Positions 48,824-58,153 of a stretch of DNA of 64,000 nucleotides are shown piece by piece. The DNA comes from Lysinibacillus_B sp036662795. GTDB lineage: Bacteria; Bacillota; Bacilli; Bacillales_A; Planococcaceae. Location of the stretch: contig NZ_JBAFWZ010000016.1 in assembly GCF_036662795.1 (NCBI RefSeq), forward strand, positions 10,775-74,774, written 5' to 3'. Position numbers and translations under genes: made by a program. A model generated the notes under the pieces. It was not told where the DNA came from and did no database searches. It was given only the letters and a program-made list of their open reading frames with translations. Every line of letters starts with the position of its first letter. Within the stretch, counting starts at the first letter, position 1.

Positions 48824-50533
48824 TTATTTGTGTTTACGAATAAATGCTTCAAATTGCTCAACATTCCACGTATTAACGACTAACTCTTTTTTCAGCCATG
48901 CTTTTTGTGCATATTTTGTTCCAATATCCATAAAACGAAGCTGGTCGATTGCATGAGCATCTGTATTAATGGCAATCGCAACATTTTTCTCCATTGCAAG
49001 CTGCAAATGCTCTATACAGAGGTCTAATCGGTACGGATTAGCGTTTAATTCTAATATTTTCCCGTACTCTGCCGCCCATTCAATTAACTGTTGGACATTA
49101 GGATTATACCCACCCCGTTGCCCTACAATTCGACCAGTTGGATGGGCAATCATATGCACATTAGGATTTTTTATAGCTGTATATAAACGGTCCATAATTT
49201 TTTCCTGAGATTGCGTAAAGCTTGAGTGAATTGACGCAATCACAAAATCAAGCTCCTTTAATACATCGTCAGAAAAATCAAGCGTCCCATCCCGTAAAAT
49301 GTCCATCTCTGTTCCAGCAAATAATTTAAAATCAGGATGCGCATCGTTAAACGCAAAAATTTCTTGCCGTTGCTTTGCAAGACGCTCGGGTGTTAAACCA
49401 TTGGCAACCTTTAAATATTGCGAATGATCCGTAATAACCCCATGTGTATAGCCGCGCCCAATTAACGCCTCGCCCATCTCTGAGACTGAATGTGCGCCAT
49501 CAGACCACGTAGTATGCATGTGTAAATCAGATACAATGTCGCCCAGTTGAACTAAACCATCTAGTTCATTTAATCGATCAAGCTCCCTGCCATTTTCACG
49601 AACAGTCGGTGGAATGAACGGTAAATCAAAATGAGCAAAAAAAGCTTCCTCTGTTTCGAATGTTGCAATCGAACCATCCGCCTGCTCTACACCATATTCA
49701 CTAATTTTTTTCCCTTGAGCCTTGGCAAGCTGACGCATACGCACATTATGATCCTTTGAGCCGGTAAAATGATGCAAGGCCGTAGCATACTCACTAGGAT
49801 CCACTAATCGAAAGTCGACACTAACTGGCTCCTCTCGATCTAAAATGACCGAAATTTTTGTCTCTCCTGCCGCAACCGTTTCTTGTATAGCTAAAGTAGA
49901 CAGGAGCACCTCACGTACTGCTTCTGGTGACTCGGTTGCCACGATAAAATCAACATCCTTACTCGTTTCGCTAACTCGACGGAAGCTGCCTGCTACTGAA
50001 TATTTTTGGACATCTTGTAGGCTAGACAGGAGCTCATTTATCTCAAGAACAACTGGCTCTAGACTCCAAACTGGTAGACGTTCAGCCCGCGCACCAAAAG
50101 AAGCCAGCTCCTTTAAGATTTTTTCCTCCGTCTTTGCACCAAAGCCAGCTAACTCTTTGACCTTTCCAGCTTCGCAAGCAGCCTGTAATGTTTCCTGATC
50201 TACAATGTCTAGCTCTTGATATAATTTTGCCAGCTTTTTACCTCCTAAGCCCGGCAATTTCATTAGCGGAAGAAGCCCCTTTGGAACAGCCTGCTGGAGT
50301 TCCTCTAGTACACTTGATTTACCTTGTTGGATTAACTCTGTAATAACAGCAGCTGTGCCTTTTCCAATTCCTTTAATTGCTGTTATATCGTCTATTTCAC
50401 TTAAGCTACGATCGTCCACCTCTAACGCCGCAGCTGCTTTTCGAAAGGCAGACACTTTAAAAGGATTTTCTCCTTGTAGCTCTAAATAGAGAGCGATTTT
50501 TTCTAACGTGCGGATAATGATTTTTTTATTCAT
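48824..50533 (-). CDS. polX: DNA polymerase X with PHP nuclease
   Basis: 569 residues. HhH repeats (ITAIKGIGKGTAAVITELI), polymerase palm with VAGSFRRVSETSKDVDFIVA, and C-terminal PHP domain (SDLHMHTTWSDGAHSV, VITDHSQYLKVANG, VIASIHSSF, INTDAHAIDQL) with 3'-5' exonuclease metal ligands. It fills gaps in base excision repair. ATG 50533 has AGGAGGCGTTCTT upstream. Confidence 0.96.
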   Translation of the reverse strand: MNKKIIIRTLEKIALYLELQGENPFKVSAFRKAAAALEVDDRSLSEIDDITAIKGIGKGTAAVITELIQQGKSSVLEELQQAVPKGLLPLMKLPGLGGKKLAKLYQELDIVDQETLQAACEAGKVKELAGFGAKTEEKILKELASFGARAERLPVWSLEPVVLEINELLSSLQDVQKYSVAGSFRRVSETSKDVDFIVATESPEAVREVLLSTLAIQETVAAGETKISVILDREEPVSVDFRLVDPSEYATALHHFTGSKDHNVRMRQLAKAQGKKISEYGVEQADGSIATFETEEAFFAHFDLPFIPPTVRENGRELDRLNELDGLVQLGDIVSDLHMHTTWSDGAHSVSEMGEALIGRGYTHGVITDHSQYLKVANGLTPERLAKQRQEIFAFNDAHPDFKLFAGTEMDILRDGTLDFSDDVLKELDFVIASIHSSFTQSQEKIMDRLYTAIKNPNVHMIAHPTGRIVGQRGGYNPNVQQLIEWAAEYGKILELNANPYRLDLCIEHLQLAMEKNVAIAINTDAHAIDQLRFMDIGTKYAQKAWLKKELVVNTWNVEQFEAFIRKHK

Positions 50534-50578
50534 AAGAACGCCTCCTATCAATCTTTACGATGTGCAAAAGCACGAAAA

Positions 50579-50612
50579 GGGAGTGTCTCAAAATTGCTTT
50601 TCAGACACCCCC
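50579..50612 (-). terminator. Terminator of the zapA-cvpA operon
   Basis: GGGTGTCTGA and TGAGACACTCCC (minus strand), followed by CTTTTCG, after the cvpA stop. Confidence 0.7.
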
Positions 50613-50621
50613 ATTGTTCAA

Positions 50622-51161
50622 TTATTTTGAGTAAATATACCACCAGTTCTGGAATACCGATGTAATTATAGGTGTATGTTCTAATATTAAACCCGTTAAA
50701 ATGGAATTATCTAATATCGTTTGCAGGCCTTCTACCGGCAACAGTGCCAATACGTATAAGGCAATAAATAATAAGAAGTAAAATTCCACAAAACCTAATA
50801 GGGCACCTAATAGTCTATTAATTGAACCTAGTATAGGCAAGTACGTTAAGAAATCAAACATCGAGCCAACAATTTGTAGCGCAATTTTTACTACGAAGAA
50901 TATTAGGGCAAACGCAATTACACGATAAAACGTACGATCCACGTCTAGGGAATCGAGTACAAGTGTCATCGTCGCATCTTCTGTAAAGCCTGGATAAGGA
51001 ATCCATAATACAAACTTTTGCGCTAACGGTTTGTAATAAATATATGCTACGATAAGTGCAACTAAAAAACTAAATAAATTAATTGCTTGTACGACAAATC
51101 CACGTTTTCCACCAATAAGTAAACTAGCAGCAAAAATGATTAAAATAATAATATCTAACAT
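50622..51161 (-). CDS. cvpA: CvpA-family membrane protein (YshB-like)
   Basis: 179 residues with four membrane helices (ASLLIGGKRGFVVQAINLFS is the CvpA signature). Family members are needed for colicin V production in E. coli and envelope homeostasis elsewhere. ATG 51161 is chosen: AAAGGG lies 9 nt upstream, in the zapA end; a TTG at 51170 overlaps the zapA stop. Confidence 0.9.
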   Translation of the reverse strand: MLDIIILIIFAASLLIGGKRGFVVQAINLFSFLVALIVAYIYYKPLAQKFVLWIPYPGFTEDATMTLVLDSLDVDRTFYRVIAFALIFFVVKIALQIVGSMFDFLTYLPILGSINRLLGALLGFVEFYFLLFIALYVLALLPVEGLQTILDNSILTGLILEHTPIITSVFQNWWYIYSK

Positions 51162-51166
51162 TGTAT

Positions 51167-51427
51167 TCAACCCTTTAATTTTTTCACTTGCTCTTCAAGT
51201 GCTTCAACCTGTTCTTTCAGCTTCAAAAGATCATGTACTGAATTAACAGCGGTTAAAACGGCAAGCTTTGCGCTATCTAATGACGGATTATTCATGCTAA
51301 TCTCACGCATTTTATCGTCAACCATTGAAGCAACTAATCGCATATGTCCAGTAGACTCTGTTCCTACGATTTTGTATGTGTGACCATAGATTTCTACTGA
51401 AATTCGATTTTTTTCTTGTTCAGCCAA
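51167..51427 (-). CDS. zapA: Cell division protein ZapA
   Basis: 86 residues. RISVEIYGHTYKIVGTES, MRLVASMVDDKMREI and a C-terminal coiled coil (LLKLKEQVEALEEQVKKLK). It binds and bundles FtsZ. The start is TTG 51427 with GGGGGTATCAC upstream. Divergent from rnhC as in B. subtilis. Confidence 0.95.
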   Translation of the reverse strand: MAEQEKNRISVEIYGHTYKIVGTESTGHMRLVASMVDDKMREISMNNPSLDSAKLAVLTAVNSVHDLLKLKEQVEALEEQVKKLKG

Positions 51428-51624
51428 AGTGATACCCCCTACAAAGCGTAAGCAATTACAACAATCCTAGCGCGAAAGCCACACATGTATGAAAAGCGGC
51501 TCTTATGCTTTTACAAACTAGCTTAACACTATTTTAAGCTCAGATTTTATGTAAAAATTCATATAATCTATCATAACACGAAAAGGTTTCACATGTGAAC
51601 ATTTGAAAAGAGAGGAATCACTAT

Positions 51625-52554
51625 ATGTCCAATATTGTTTTACAACTACCCTATGAGGATCAACAAAAAGTACAGGCTTATTATGTTAGTTCTCGTGTAG
51701 AACGAAATGCACCAGGGGTTATTTTTGCTGCCAAGCTTCCTGATACAGCCATTACCGTTTATAAATCTGGGAAGGTAATGTTCCAGGGGGCTGGCGCGTC
51801 TCGTGAGGCAGCTAAATTTGGTACTGCCATTAGCCAAACAACGAAAACGAACAACACGAAAGGAGATTCCCTGCCGTCTAATTTTTCTTCCCTCTCTGTA
51901 ATCGGATCTGACGAAACAGGAACAGGCGATTATTTTGGCCCTGTCACTGTAGCAGCTGTTTATGTGCCTGCGGATAAAATAGCGCTCGTAGAAGAGCTGG
52001 GCGTAAAGGATTCTAAGCAATTAACGGATGACTATATGCGAAGGATTGCACCTGATTTAATGGAAGTATGTGTGCATAGCATTTTAACACTTCGCAACGA
52101 TAAATATAATGCGATTCAGGAAAAAGGAAACTCACAGGGCAAAATAAAAGCACTTATGCATAATCAGGCGTTAAAGCATGTGCTTAATAAAATGGCTCCC
52201 CAAAAGCCTGACTATATTTTGATTGACCAATTTGCAGAGCGGACTATTTATTATAATCATATAAAAAATGAGGGTGAGATTGTCCGTGAAAATGTGCTCT
52301 TCTCCACGAAGGCAGAAAACTTACATGTCGCTGTTGCAACCGCTTCGATATTAGCTCGTTATGCATTCCTAAAGGAAATGGATCGACTAGCGAAGACTGT
52401 AGGGTTCCCTCTGCAAAAAGGAGCTAGCGGGAAAGTAGATGAGATGGCAGCAAAAATCTGGCTCAAATACGGTGAAGACACATTACGTTCCATGACAAAA
52501 TGGCATTTCGCCAATACGCAAAAGGCGAGAAATTTAATGAAGAAAAAACAATAA
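51625..52554 (+). CDS. rnhC: Ribonuclease HIII
   Basis: 309 residues. N-terminal TBP-like substrate domain (~1-85) and RNase H core beginning IGSDETGTGDYFGPVTVAAV, with acidic catalytic residues there and in YILIDQFAERT and HVAVATASILARYAFL. It removes RNA from RNA-DNA hybrids. Confidence 0.96.
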   Translation: MSNIVLQLPYEDQQKVQAYYVSSRVERNAPGVIFAAKLPDTAITVYKSGKVMFQGAGASREAAKFGTAISQTTKTNNTKGDSLPSNFSSLSVIGSDETGTGDYFGPVTVAAVYVPADKIALVEELGVKDSKQLTDDYMRRIAPDLMEVCVHSILTLRNDKYNAIQEKGNSQGKIKALMHNQALKHVLNKMAPQKPDYILIDQFAERTIYYNHIKNEGEIVRENVLFSTKAENLHVAVATASILARYAFLKEMDRLAKTVGFPLQKGASGKVDEMAAKIWLKYGEDTLRSMTKWHFANTQKARNLMKKKQ

Positions 52555-52569
52555 AAAGTTTCTCACTAT

Positions 52570-52670
52570 AAGTCGGGGTTGCTATATGCACCGCGCAATG
52601 CACTCCGAGCGGCGCTTTCCTTGGGCAATGGCTTCAGTCTCCTCGTCGTTCGGTGTGATGAACTTTTCTA
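52570..52670. repeat. Fragment of the Lysinibacillus intergenic repeat, copy 3
   Basis: AAGTCGGGGTTGCTATATGC, GCACTCCGAGCGG and GGCTTCAGTCTCCTCGTCGT repeat the left part of the element at 57383. The rest is lost. Confidence 0.65.
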
Positions 52671-52688
52671 TGAGAGAGGACCAAGGTT

Positions 52689-52855
52689 ACTAGCCACATT
52701 TTTTGAAATACTAGCCAAAAATCCGAAAATACTAGCACAACTTTCAAAATACTAGCCGAAATTTTAAATTTACTAGCCAATGTGAGACGGACCAAAAATA
52801 GTACTAGCCTTTCAAGGTGAATACTTGCCAATTTTCCGATTTTATTAGTCATTCT
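52689..52855. repeat. Degenerate ~21-bp tandem repeat with ACTAGCC core
   Basis: ACTAGCC or close variants begin at 52689, 52710, 52731, 52751, 52772, 52803, 52822 and 52843 (spacing 21, 21, 20, 21, 31, 19, 21). Each unit is filled with AT-rich sequence such as AAAATTTT. It does not look like a CRISPR array, since the units are too short and vary. Confidence 0.7.
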
Positions 52856-53095
52856 CAACCCAGTCACTACTGCTTATTGCAAATTTGAGGAGGCTCGCCG
52901 CTCGCTCACGAAAACCGGTGTGACAGGGCTTGCCCATTTCTACGAAAAAAAGCAGTTTATCCACATCCTGCATCGTTTTCAGAAATATTTTTGACATAAA
53001 TCACATCCCTTGTTCATATTCAGTTCATATTAGATTGATAGAATGCTTAAATAAAGAGCTTATAAGACAAAATTACTTTCTGGAGGAATTTAATA

Positions 53096-53491
53096 ATGGA
53101 ACAAAGGTGGAGTATTCGACTTATTCGTTTTGCGGCAATTTTTGGGTTTATCGGAACGTTTATAGGGTCTCAAATGTCTGGAAGTATGGATTATTCCTTA
53201 CGTCCCATTCATGCTCATATTTTATTAGTTGGCTGGTTATCGGTTTTTGCATGGGGTATTTTTTATAAAGTGTACAGGGTTCGACTGAAAAAGCTCGTTT
53301 CTATTCATAGTATTCTAGCGATGTGTGGGGCACTTGGCTTAACAGCGGGGATGTGGATGTATAACATCAATCCATTTAATTTAGGGGAAACATTCGTTAC
53401 AATCCTATATATCGTAGGTGGCTCATTATTATTACTAGCCTTCCTATTATTTATCGTTGTTACCTTTGCAATTGAACAGGACAAAAAATAA
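53096..53491 (+). CDS. Four-helix membrane protein related to haem-copper oxidase subunit I
   Basis: 131 residues, four transmembrane helices. RPIHAHILLVGWLSVFAWGIFY and SIHSILAMCG resemble the His-bearing helices of NorB/cbb3-type subunit I fragments; such short proteins are often annotated as cytochrome-c oxidase in Bacillaceae. It lacks most metal ligands, so it may bind one haem or none. SD CTGGAGGAATTT. TTGACA (52991) within TTGACATAAATCACA could be a promoter with an Fnr-like site. Confidence 0.6.
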   Translation: MEQRWSIRLIRFAAIFGFIGTFIGSQMSGSMDYSLRPIHAHILLVGWLSVFAWGIFYKVYRVRLKKLVSIHSILAMCGALGLTAGMWMYNINPFNLGETFVTILYIVGGSLLLLAFLLFIVVTFAIEQDKK

Positions 53492-53497
53492 CAGTTT

Positions 53498-53537
53498 AAT
53501 CGCACTACCATCCTAATAAAGGGGATGTAGTGCGATT
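53498..53537. terminator. Convergent bidirectional terminator
   Basis: AATCGCACTAC and GTAGTGCGATT arms with ATTTTT on the plus strand, between the membrane protein and the diguanylate cyclase gene. Confidence 0.88.
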
Positions 53538-53547
53538 ATTTTTCGTA

Positions 53548-54954
53548 TTAATGGCAAACTTCGCGAAAAATTACTTGGTTACGCCCGTTTTGTTTTGCAT
53601 AATATAAAGCCTGATCTGCCGCTTCAAATAATTTCATAAGCGTTGCAGGTGTATGATCTGTATAGCTCACACCAATACTTACATTAAAATGAATCGTGTC
53701 CCCTGTTTCACGAATTATAAATTCACTTTTAGCAATCTTTTCTCGTAACCTAATCATATCTAATTCGATTTCTTCTTTCGGATAAGGCATAAAAATAATA
53801 AATTCATCCCCTCCATAACGAATTAGCTTCATATCACGCTTTGGCAGCCACTCTAATGCTTTTGATGCAATAAATTTAATCGCTTGATCGCCTACTAAAT
53901 GACCGAATGCATCATTCACCACTTTAAATTTATCAATATCAAATACAGCTACTGAATAGTGCAGCAATTCCCGATGTTTTTCAATCTCTTCTTCAAAATA
54001 GGCTCTACTTTTCGCCCCTGATAGACGATCATGGTGTAAACGTTCAATTACGCCACTTGTAGAAAGCTTCGAAATAATTTCTGTACGCCTCATTTTCTTT
54101 TCAAGCGCAATATACCCCTTTAATGCATCAACTAATAAACATTGATAATTATACGCCTGTTCAATTTCTCCGATATCTTTCATCGCCTGCACCCAGCGCT
54201 CTAGATCCGGTACAAAGTAAAATTTATCATGGACCATACTATAAGCCTTATCAAAATATTGCTTAGCCTGATCGAGGTTTCCTTGCTGCAGAATGTAAAG
54301 ACCTTTAATACTCCAATAATTATACTCTTCAACAATAATGGATGAGTGGAGAGCATTTTCCTCGAGTTGCGCTAAAATATTTTCGATATTTTCAAAATCT
54401 TTATTAGCATAATAAATATCACATGAATTAATGAAGAATGTGAGGAGCATAATCCGATCATCGTTTTCAATCAGATCCAGATAGGGGGTCACGTTTTCAA
54501 TTAATGTATAACCTTTTGCGATTTGTCCTTCTTCGTTATAGATGTGCAATAAATTCACAGCAGCCCTTAGTACATGATGATAGTCTTGTGTGGCGACCGC
54601 TTCATCATAAATTTTTTCAAAATCTTGAATAGGTGAACGAATGCCCATTAAGTAATGAAATAGTGCTTTAGTTATGGAATAGGCTAATTTTTCACGTTTT
54701 TTTGCATAATTTTTAATGTATGGCTCTATAGCAACAAGGTAGTCGTACATTTCTTCAAATCGATGTACCATCACAAGAATTTTTAAAATACCTAAATTCA
54801 CTTTAATATAATTTTCAAAATCCTCTTCTTGTAAAAAACTTTCACTTAATAATTGAAAAAGATTTTCTGCCTCTAAGTAATCTCCATTTTGCAGTTTTTT
54901 AATCGCTTGCTCGTGGTACTTTTGTCGCTCATTTATCGTGAATATATTTTCCAC
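53548..54954 (-). CDS. TPR-GGDEF diguanylate cyclase
   Basis: 468 residues. The first ~290 residues are helical TPR-like repeats (LQNGDYLEAENLFQLL, GNLDQAKQYFDKAYSM) with no membrane segment. The GGDEF domain follows, with FDIDKFKVVNDAFGHLVGD and the active GGDEF at 381-385. No clear RxxD inhibitory site precedes the active site. It would make cyclic di-GMP in the cytosol under control of a TPR-bound partner. Confidence 0.92.
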   Translation of the reverse strand: MENIFTINERQKYHEQAIKKLQNGDYLEAENLFQLLSESFLQEEDFENYIKVNLGILKILVMVHRFEEMYDYLVAIEPYIKNYAKKREKLAYSITKALFHYLMGIRSPIQDFEKIYDEAVATQDYHHVLRAAVNLLHIYNEEGQIAKGYTLIENVTPYLDLIENDDRIMLLTFFINSCDIYYANKDFENIENILAQLEENALHSSIIVEEYNYWSIKGLYILQQGNLDQAKQYFDKAYSMVHDKFYFVPDLERWVQAMKDIGEIEQAYNYQCLLVDALKGYIALEKKMRRTEIISKLSTSGVIERLHHDRLSGAKSRAYFEEEIEKHRELLHYSVAVFDIDKFKVVNDAFGHLVGDQAIKFIASKALEWLPKRDMKLIRYGGDEFIIFMPYPKEEIELDMIRLREKIAKSEFIIRETGDTIHFNVSIGVSYTDHTPATLMKLFEAADQALYYAKQNGRNQVIFREVCH

Positions 54955-55097
54955 CCAATCACCTACTTTGGAAATATTTAACCTTCATAATACCTAATAT
55001 TATCATTTTTCTGAAAAATTAAAAGTATTTTCACTTGCAATGTTCACTTTTCTCAGATTATTATTGAATAACTTCTTCACGAAAGGTGGTGATGTAT

Positions 55098-55241
55098 ATG
55101 ACTTATACGGGCTACTTTAACTCAGTGCCAATCAAACATCCATTTACGCATGAAAACGTCCTAGACAATGATGTAGCCTATTTATTTGAGGAGCAATTTG
55201 AAGATGAGCATTTCGACCATTTTGATGACAATGATTTCTAA
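55098..55241 (+). CDS. Small acidic protein, 47 residues
   Basis: MTYTGYFNSVPIKHPFTHEN, ending in an acidic tail (FEDEHFDHFDDNDF). AAAGGTGGTGATG gives a ribosome site for ATG 55098. A terminator follows at once. It has the look of small Bacillaceae-specific proteins; function unknown. Confidence 0.65.
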   Translation: MTYTGYFNSVPIKHPFTHENVLDNDVAYLFEEQFEDEHFDHFDDNDF

Positions 55242-55246
55242 ACACA

Positions 55247-55294
55247 AAAAGCGGTAAGTGTAGAGGGTTGAACCTTCCGACATCTACCGCTTTT
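55247..55294. terminator. Bidirectional terminator between small gene and dbpA
   Basis: AAAAGCGGTA and TACCGCTTTT arms around a 28-nt loop that can itself pair, serving both convergent genes. Confidence 0.8.
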
Positions 55295-55306
55295 AACTAT
55301 ATATTT

Positions 55307-56746
55307 TTATTTATTCCTAGCTTCGTGAACCTTTAATGCCTTGCCTTTAACTGTTGTCGATTTCATTGCGTTCAGTACAATAGGGCCTTTTCCATTTAGG
55401 ATTTCTACAAAGGTTGACGTATCTAAAATTGTAATAATGCCAATATCCTCTGAGGTAATACCAGGAATTTTGGCAATGGTGCCAACAAAATCAACTGCGC
55501 GAAGCTTTTTCTTTTTGCCACCATTAAAATACAGCTTCATAATCCCTTCATTAACCCGTTCACTTTTTGCCATTTTCTTTTTCGGTCTTTGATCCATCTT
55601 TTGCTCGAAATGTATTTCCTTTCGAACGACCTCTTCGCCTGCTGGCTTCTCTCTCTTTGGAATTAAAAACCCTACATATTCTTCAATATTCGCAAGGAAG
55701 TCATGTTCATTCTGTGTTACAAATGTAATAGCGGTACCCTTCATACCAGCACGACCTGTTCGCCCTGTTCGGTGTACATACGCCTCCTTCTCTAGTGGCA
55801 AATCGAAATTAATAACATGAGTAATATTATCAATATCAATTCCGCGCGCGGCTACATCCGTTGCCACTAAATAACGAAACTCCCCACGTTTAAAATCATC
55901 CATTACGAGCAGACGAGTCGATTGTTCCATACCACCATGAAGCTTATCCACGCTATAATCAAGATCATATAGCTCATCATGTACCTCATCCACACGGTCC
56001 TTCGTGCGACAGAAAATAATACAGCTATCCGGATTCTCTACGATAGTCACATCCTGTAACAGTTGCAGCTTCTCTTCCTCGTTCACCTCGATGACAGCAT
56101 GATGGATAAGATTCGTTGTCATGTCGGTCCCTACTTCGATATAGGTCGGTTCATTCGTATGTGATGTTGCTAGCTCCTTGATCGCATCGGGTAAAGTTGC
56201 GGAGAATAGCATCGTTACTCGCTCAGAAGGAAGATGCGCTAGAATGGCCTCCACCTGCTCAATAAAGCCCATATTTAGCATTTCATCTGCTTCATCAATG
56301 ACGACATAACGAACCTTTTCTAAATGCAGTGTCCCTTTTTCAATATGATCTAGCACGCGCCCCGGTGTTCCAACGGCAATATGTGTTTTTTGCTGAAGCT
56401 CTGTTTTTTGATAATGAAACGGCTGCTTCCCGATTAGCGAAACGGCTTTTATTCGTTTAAAACGACCTATTGTTGTGAAGTCCTCCTTCACCTGCACAGC
56501 TAACTCACGAGTCGGCGTTAAAATAAGTGCTTGAGGTTTATTTTCTATCCATTCTACCTTTTCACAAATTGGAATAGCGTAGGATGCAGTTTTTCCACTC
56601 CCCGTCTGTGATTTGACAACGATATCTCGATCATTTAGAGCTACTGGAAGCACTCTTTTTTGTACTTCGGTTGGCTCAACGAACTGTAGGGAATCTAGTG
56701 CTCTTATTAGGTCATTGCTTATTTGATATTGTTGGAATTCGTTCAT
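55307..56746 (-). CDS. dbpA: DEAD-box RNA helicase DbpA
   Basis: 479 residues. Q-motif, Walker A VKSQTGSGKT, PTRELAVQV, DEADEMLNMGF, SATLP, and helicase C motifs (ATDVAARGIDIDN, HRTGRTGRAG). The C-terminal ~75 residues are the DbpA RNA-binding domain (KLRAVDFVGTIAKIPGIT), which targets hairpin 92 of 23S rRNA. It acts in 50S subunit assembly. Confidence 0.95.
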   Translation of the reverse strand: MNEFQQYQISNDLIRALDSLQFVEPTEVQKRVLPVALNDRDIVVKSQTGSGKTASYAIPICEKVEWIENKPQALILTPTRELAVQVKEDFTTIGRFKRIKAVSLIGKQPFHYQKTELQQKTHIAVGTPGRVLDHIEKGTLHLEKVRYVVIDEADEMLNMGFIEQVEAILAHLPSERVTMLFSATLPDAIKELATSHTNEPTYIEVGTDMTTNLIHHAVIEVNEEEKLQLLQDVTIVENPDSCIIFCRTKDRVDEVHDELYDLDYSVDKLHGGMEQSTRLLVMDDFKRGEFRYLVATDVAARGIDIDNITHVINFDLPLEKEAYVHRTGRTGRAGMKGTAITFVTQNEHDFLANIEEYVGFLIPKREKPAGEEVVRKEIHFEQKMDQRPKKKMAKSERVNEGIMKLYFNGGKKKKLRAVDFVGTIAKIPGITSEDIGIITILDTSTFVEILNGKGPIVLNAMKSTTVKGKALKVHEARNK

Positions 56747-56894
56747 TTTGTCCCTCTTTTATTATAGTATTCTGCTCATTATACACGAAATTATGAACGT
56801 AAACGGTTACATTGTGACAGTTTGCGCAAATGACTAAACTTTCAGATATTTTCCTGATATAGTACATATTATAAGAAAAGATAGGAGGGGTTTG

Positions 56895-57344
56895 ATGGAA
56901 CATAAGTTAGCAAAGGTAAATAGTATGAAAAAAGTCATTCCACAAATTTTACAAATTGTGTTGAATGTCGGCTTAACGATTTTAGCTATTGTACTATCAG
57001 CATTGCTCATTATTGAAATTGTTGAGTTTATTAAAATTTTGTTTTCCTCAGGCAAGAAAGATTATAAGCTGATCCTAGCAAACATCCTCATCTTCTTTAT
57101 TTATTTTGAGTTTATTACGATGATTGTTAAATACTTCAAGGAAGATTACCACTTTCCACTTCGTTATTTTATGTATATCGGTATTACGGCGATGATTCGA
57201 CTCATTATTGTTGAGCATGATCATCCAATGGATACCCTCATCTTTTCCCTTGTTATTTTAGTGCTTATTATTGGCTATTACATTATTAATATTACACCGC
57301 GCGAAAGACCAACTGTGAAAAAGGTGATGTCGAATACAGACTAG
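56895..57344 (+). CDS. psiE: PsiE-family membrane protein
   Basis: 149 residues, four membrane helices. IVEFIKILFSSG, FEFITMIVKYFKEDYHFPLR and MYIGITAMIRLIIVEHDHP are typical of PsiE (phosphate-starvation-inducible E). Its role is unknown. ATG 56895 has ATAGGAGGGGTTTG upstream. Confidence 0.9.
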   Translation: MEHKLAKVNSMKKVIPQILQIVLNVGLTILAIVLSALLIIEIVEFIKILFSSGKKDYKLILANILIFFIYFEFITMIVKYFKEDYHFPLRYFMYIGITAMIRLIIVEHDHPMDTLIFSLVILVLIIGYYIINITPRERPTVKKVMSNTD

Positions 57345-57382
57345 ACAGATTTCTTCGTCTGGATGGATATTGATAATAAGTC

Positions 57383-58003
57383 GTTGATTTCCGTCTGGCG
57401 GACGTGCATCCAGCTGTTATCAATATAACAAAAATGTTGATGCTCCATAAGTCGGGGTTGCTATACGCACCGCACACTGCACTCCGAGCGGACGCTTTCC
57501 GCGGGCATGGCTTCAGTCTCCTCGTCGTTCGTGCCTCAGTGCGGCTGTCGCTTCGCTTTCGTCGCAAATAAATTTCCTGCGGGGCCTTCAGCTCATGTGA
57601 CTGTCGCTGCGCTTTCGTCACAGGAAAAACATTGCTTATCCCGCTGGAGTCGCCGCTCTACGTTACGTGTGCTAAAATTTGCAAAAATAATTTTGAATAA
57701 CCTACCTACAATTATTGACCCTTATGGAAAATTGCTCCTGGGTGGTCGCATCATCATTCACCATCCTCATTGCAAAGTGAACGTTTCAAAAGGTCTTTCT
57801 AGACGGTCCATTTGTTGATTGGAGTGGAGCCAGCGTGAGTGCATCTGTCGGCTACGCCTTTCGATGCAGAAATAATCGGTTCCGTTCACTGGGGAACAGA
57901 TTATTTTCCTTGGGGATCAGCGTCACAGATCAGACCCCTCGGGCGTAGTGAGGAGGCTCATCGGACGCCCCCAGGAAAGCACGCTGGCGCAACGGAAATC
58001 AAC
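57383..58003. repeat. MITE-like intergenic element, copy 4 (621 bp, longest)
   Basis: Terminal inverted repeats GTTGATTTCCGT (57383-57394) and ACGGAAATCAAC (57992-58003), exact over 12 bp. The left half matches copies 1 and 3; the right part contains GACCCCTCGGGCGTAGTGAG and CCCCCAGGAAAGCACGCTGG, a block common in intergenic repeats of Bacillaceae. No transposase is encoded. The whole gap between psiE and the peptidase gene is this element. Confidence 0.7.
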
Positions 58004-58153
58004 AACAAGTTATGGTTAATATCCAAAAATACAACATCTTTGATTAATCGATTTTATTTCATTGGGCGTACCTTTTTCTCCTTTACCTTAATAAACTTTC
58101 AATTGTTTCATATACTTCTATAATTGCTACTTTTCTTTTAAGGGAGGCACGTC

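Noticed and set aside
52689..52855. CRISPR array
   Set aside because: Unit length ~21 bp with only 7 bp conserved, no spacers of uniform length and no cas genes.
52634..52867. Minus-strand open frame of 77 codons over the ACTAGCC repeat
   Set aside because: The frame is open because of the repeat; no ribosome site and repetitive hydrophobic product.
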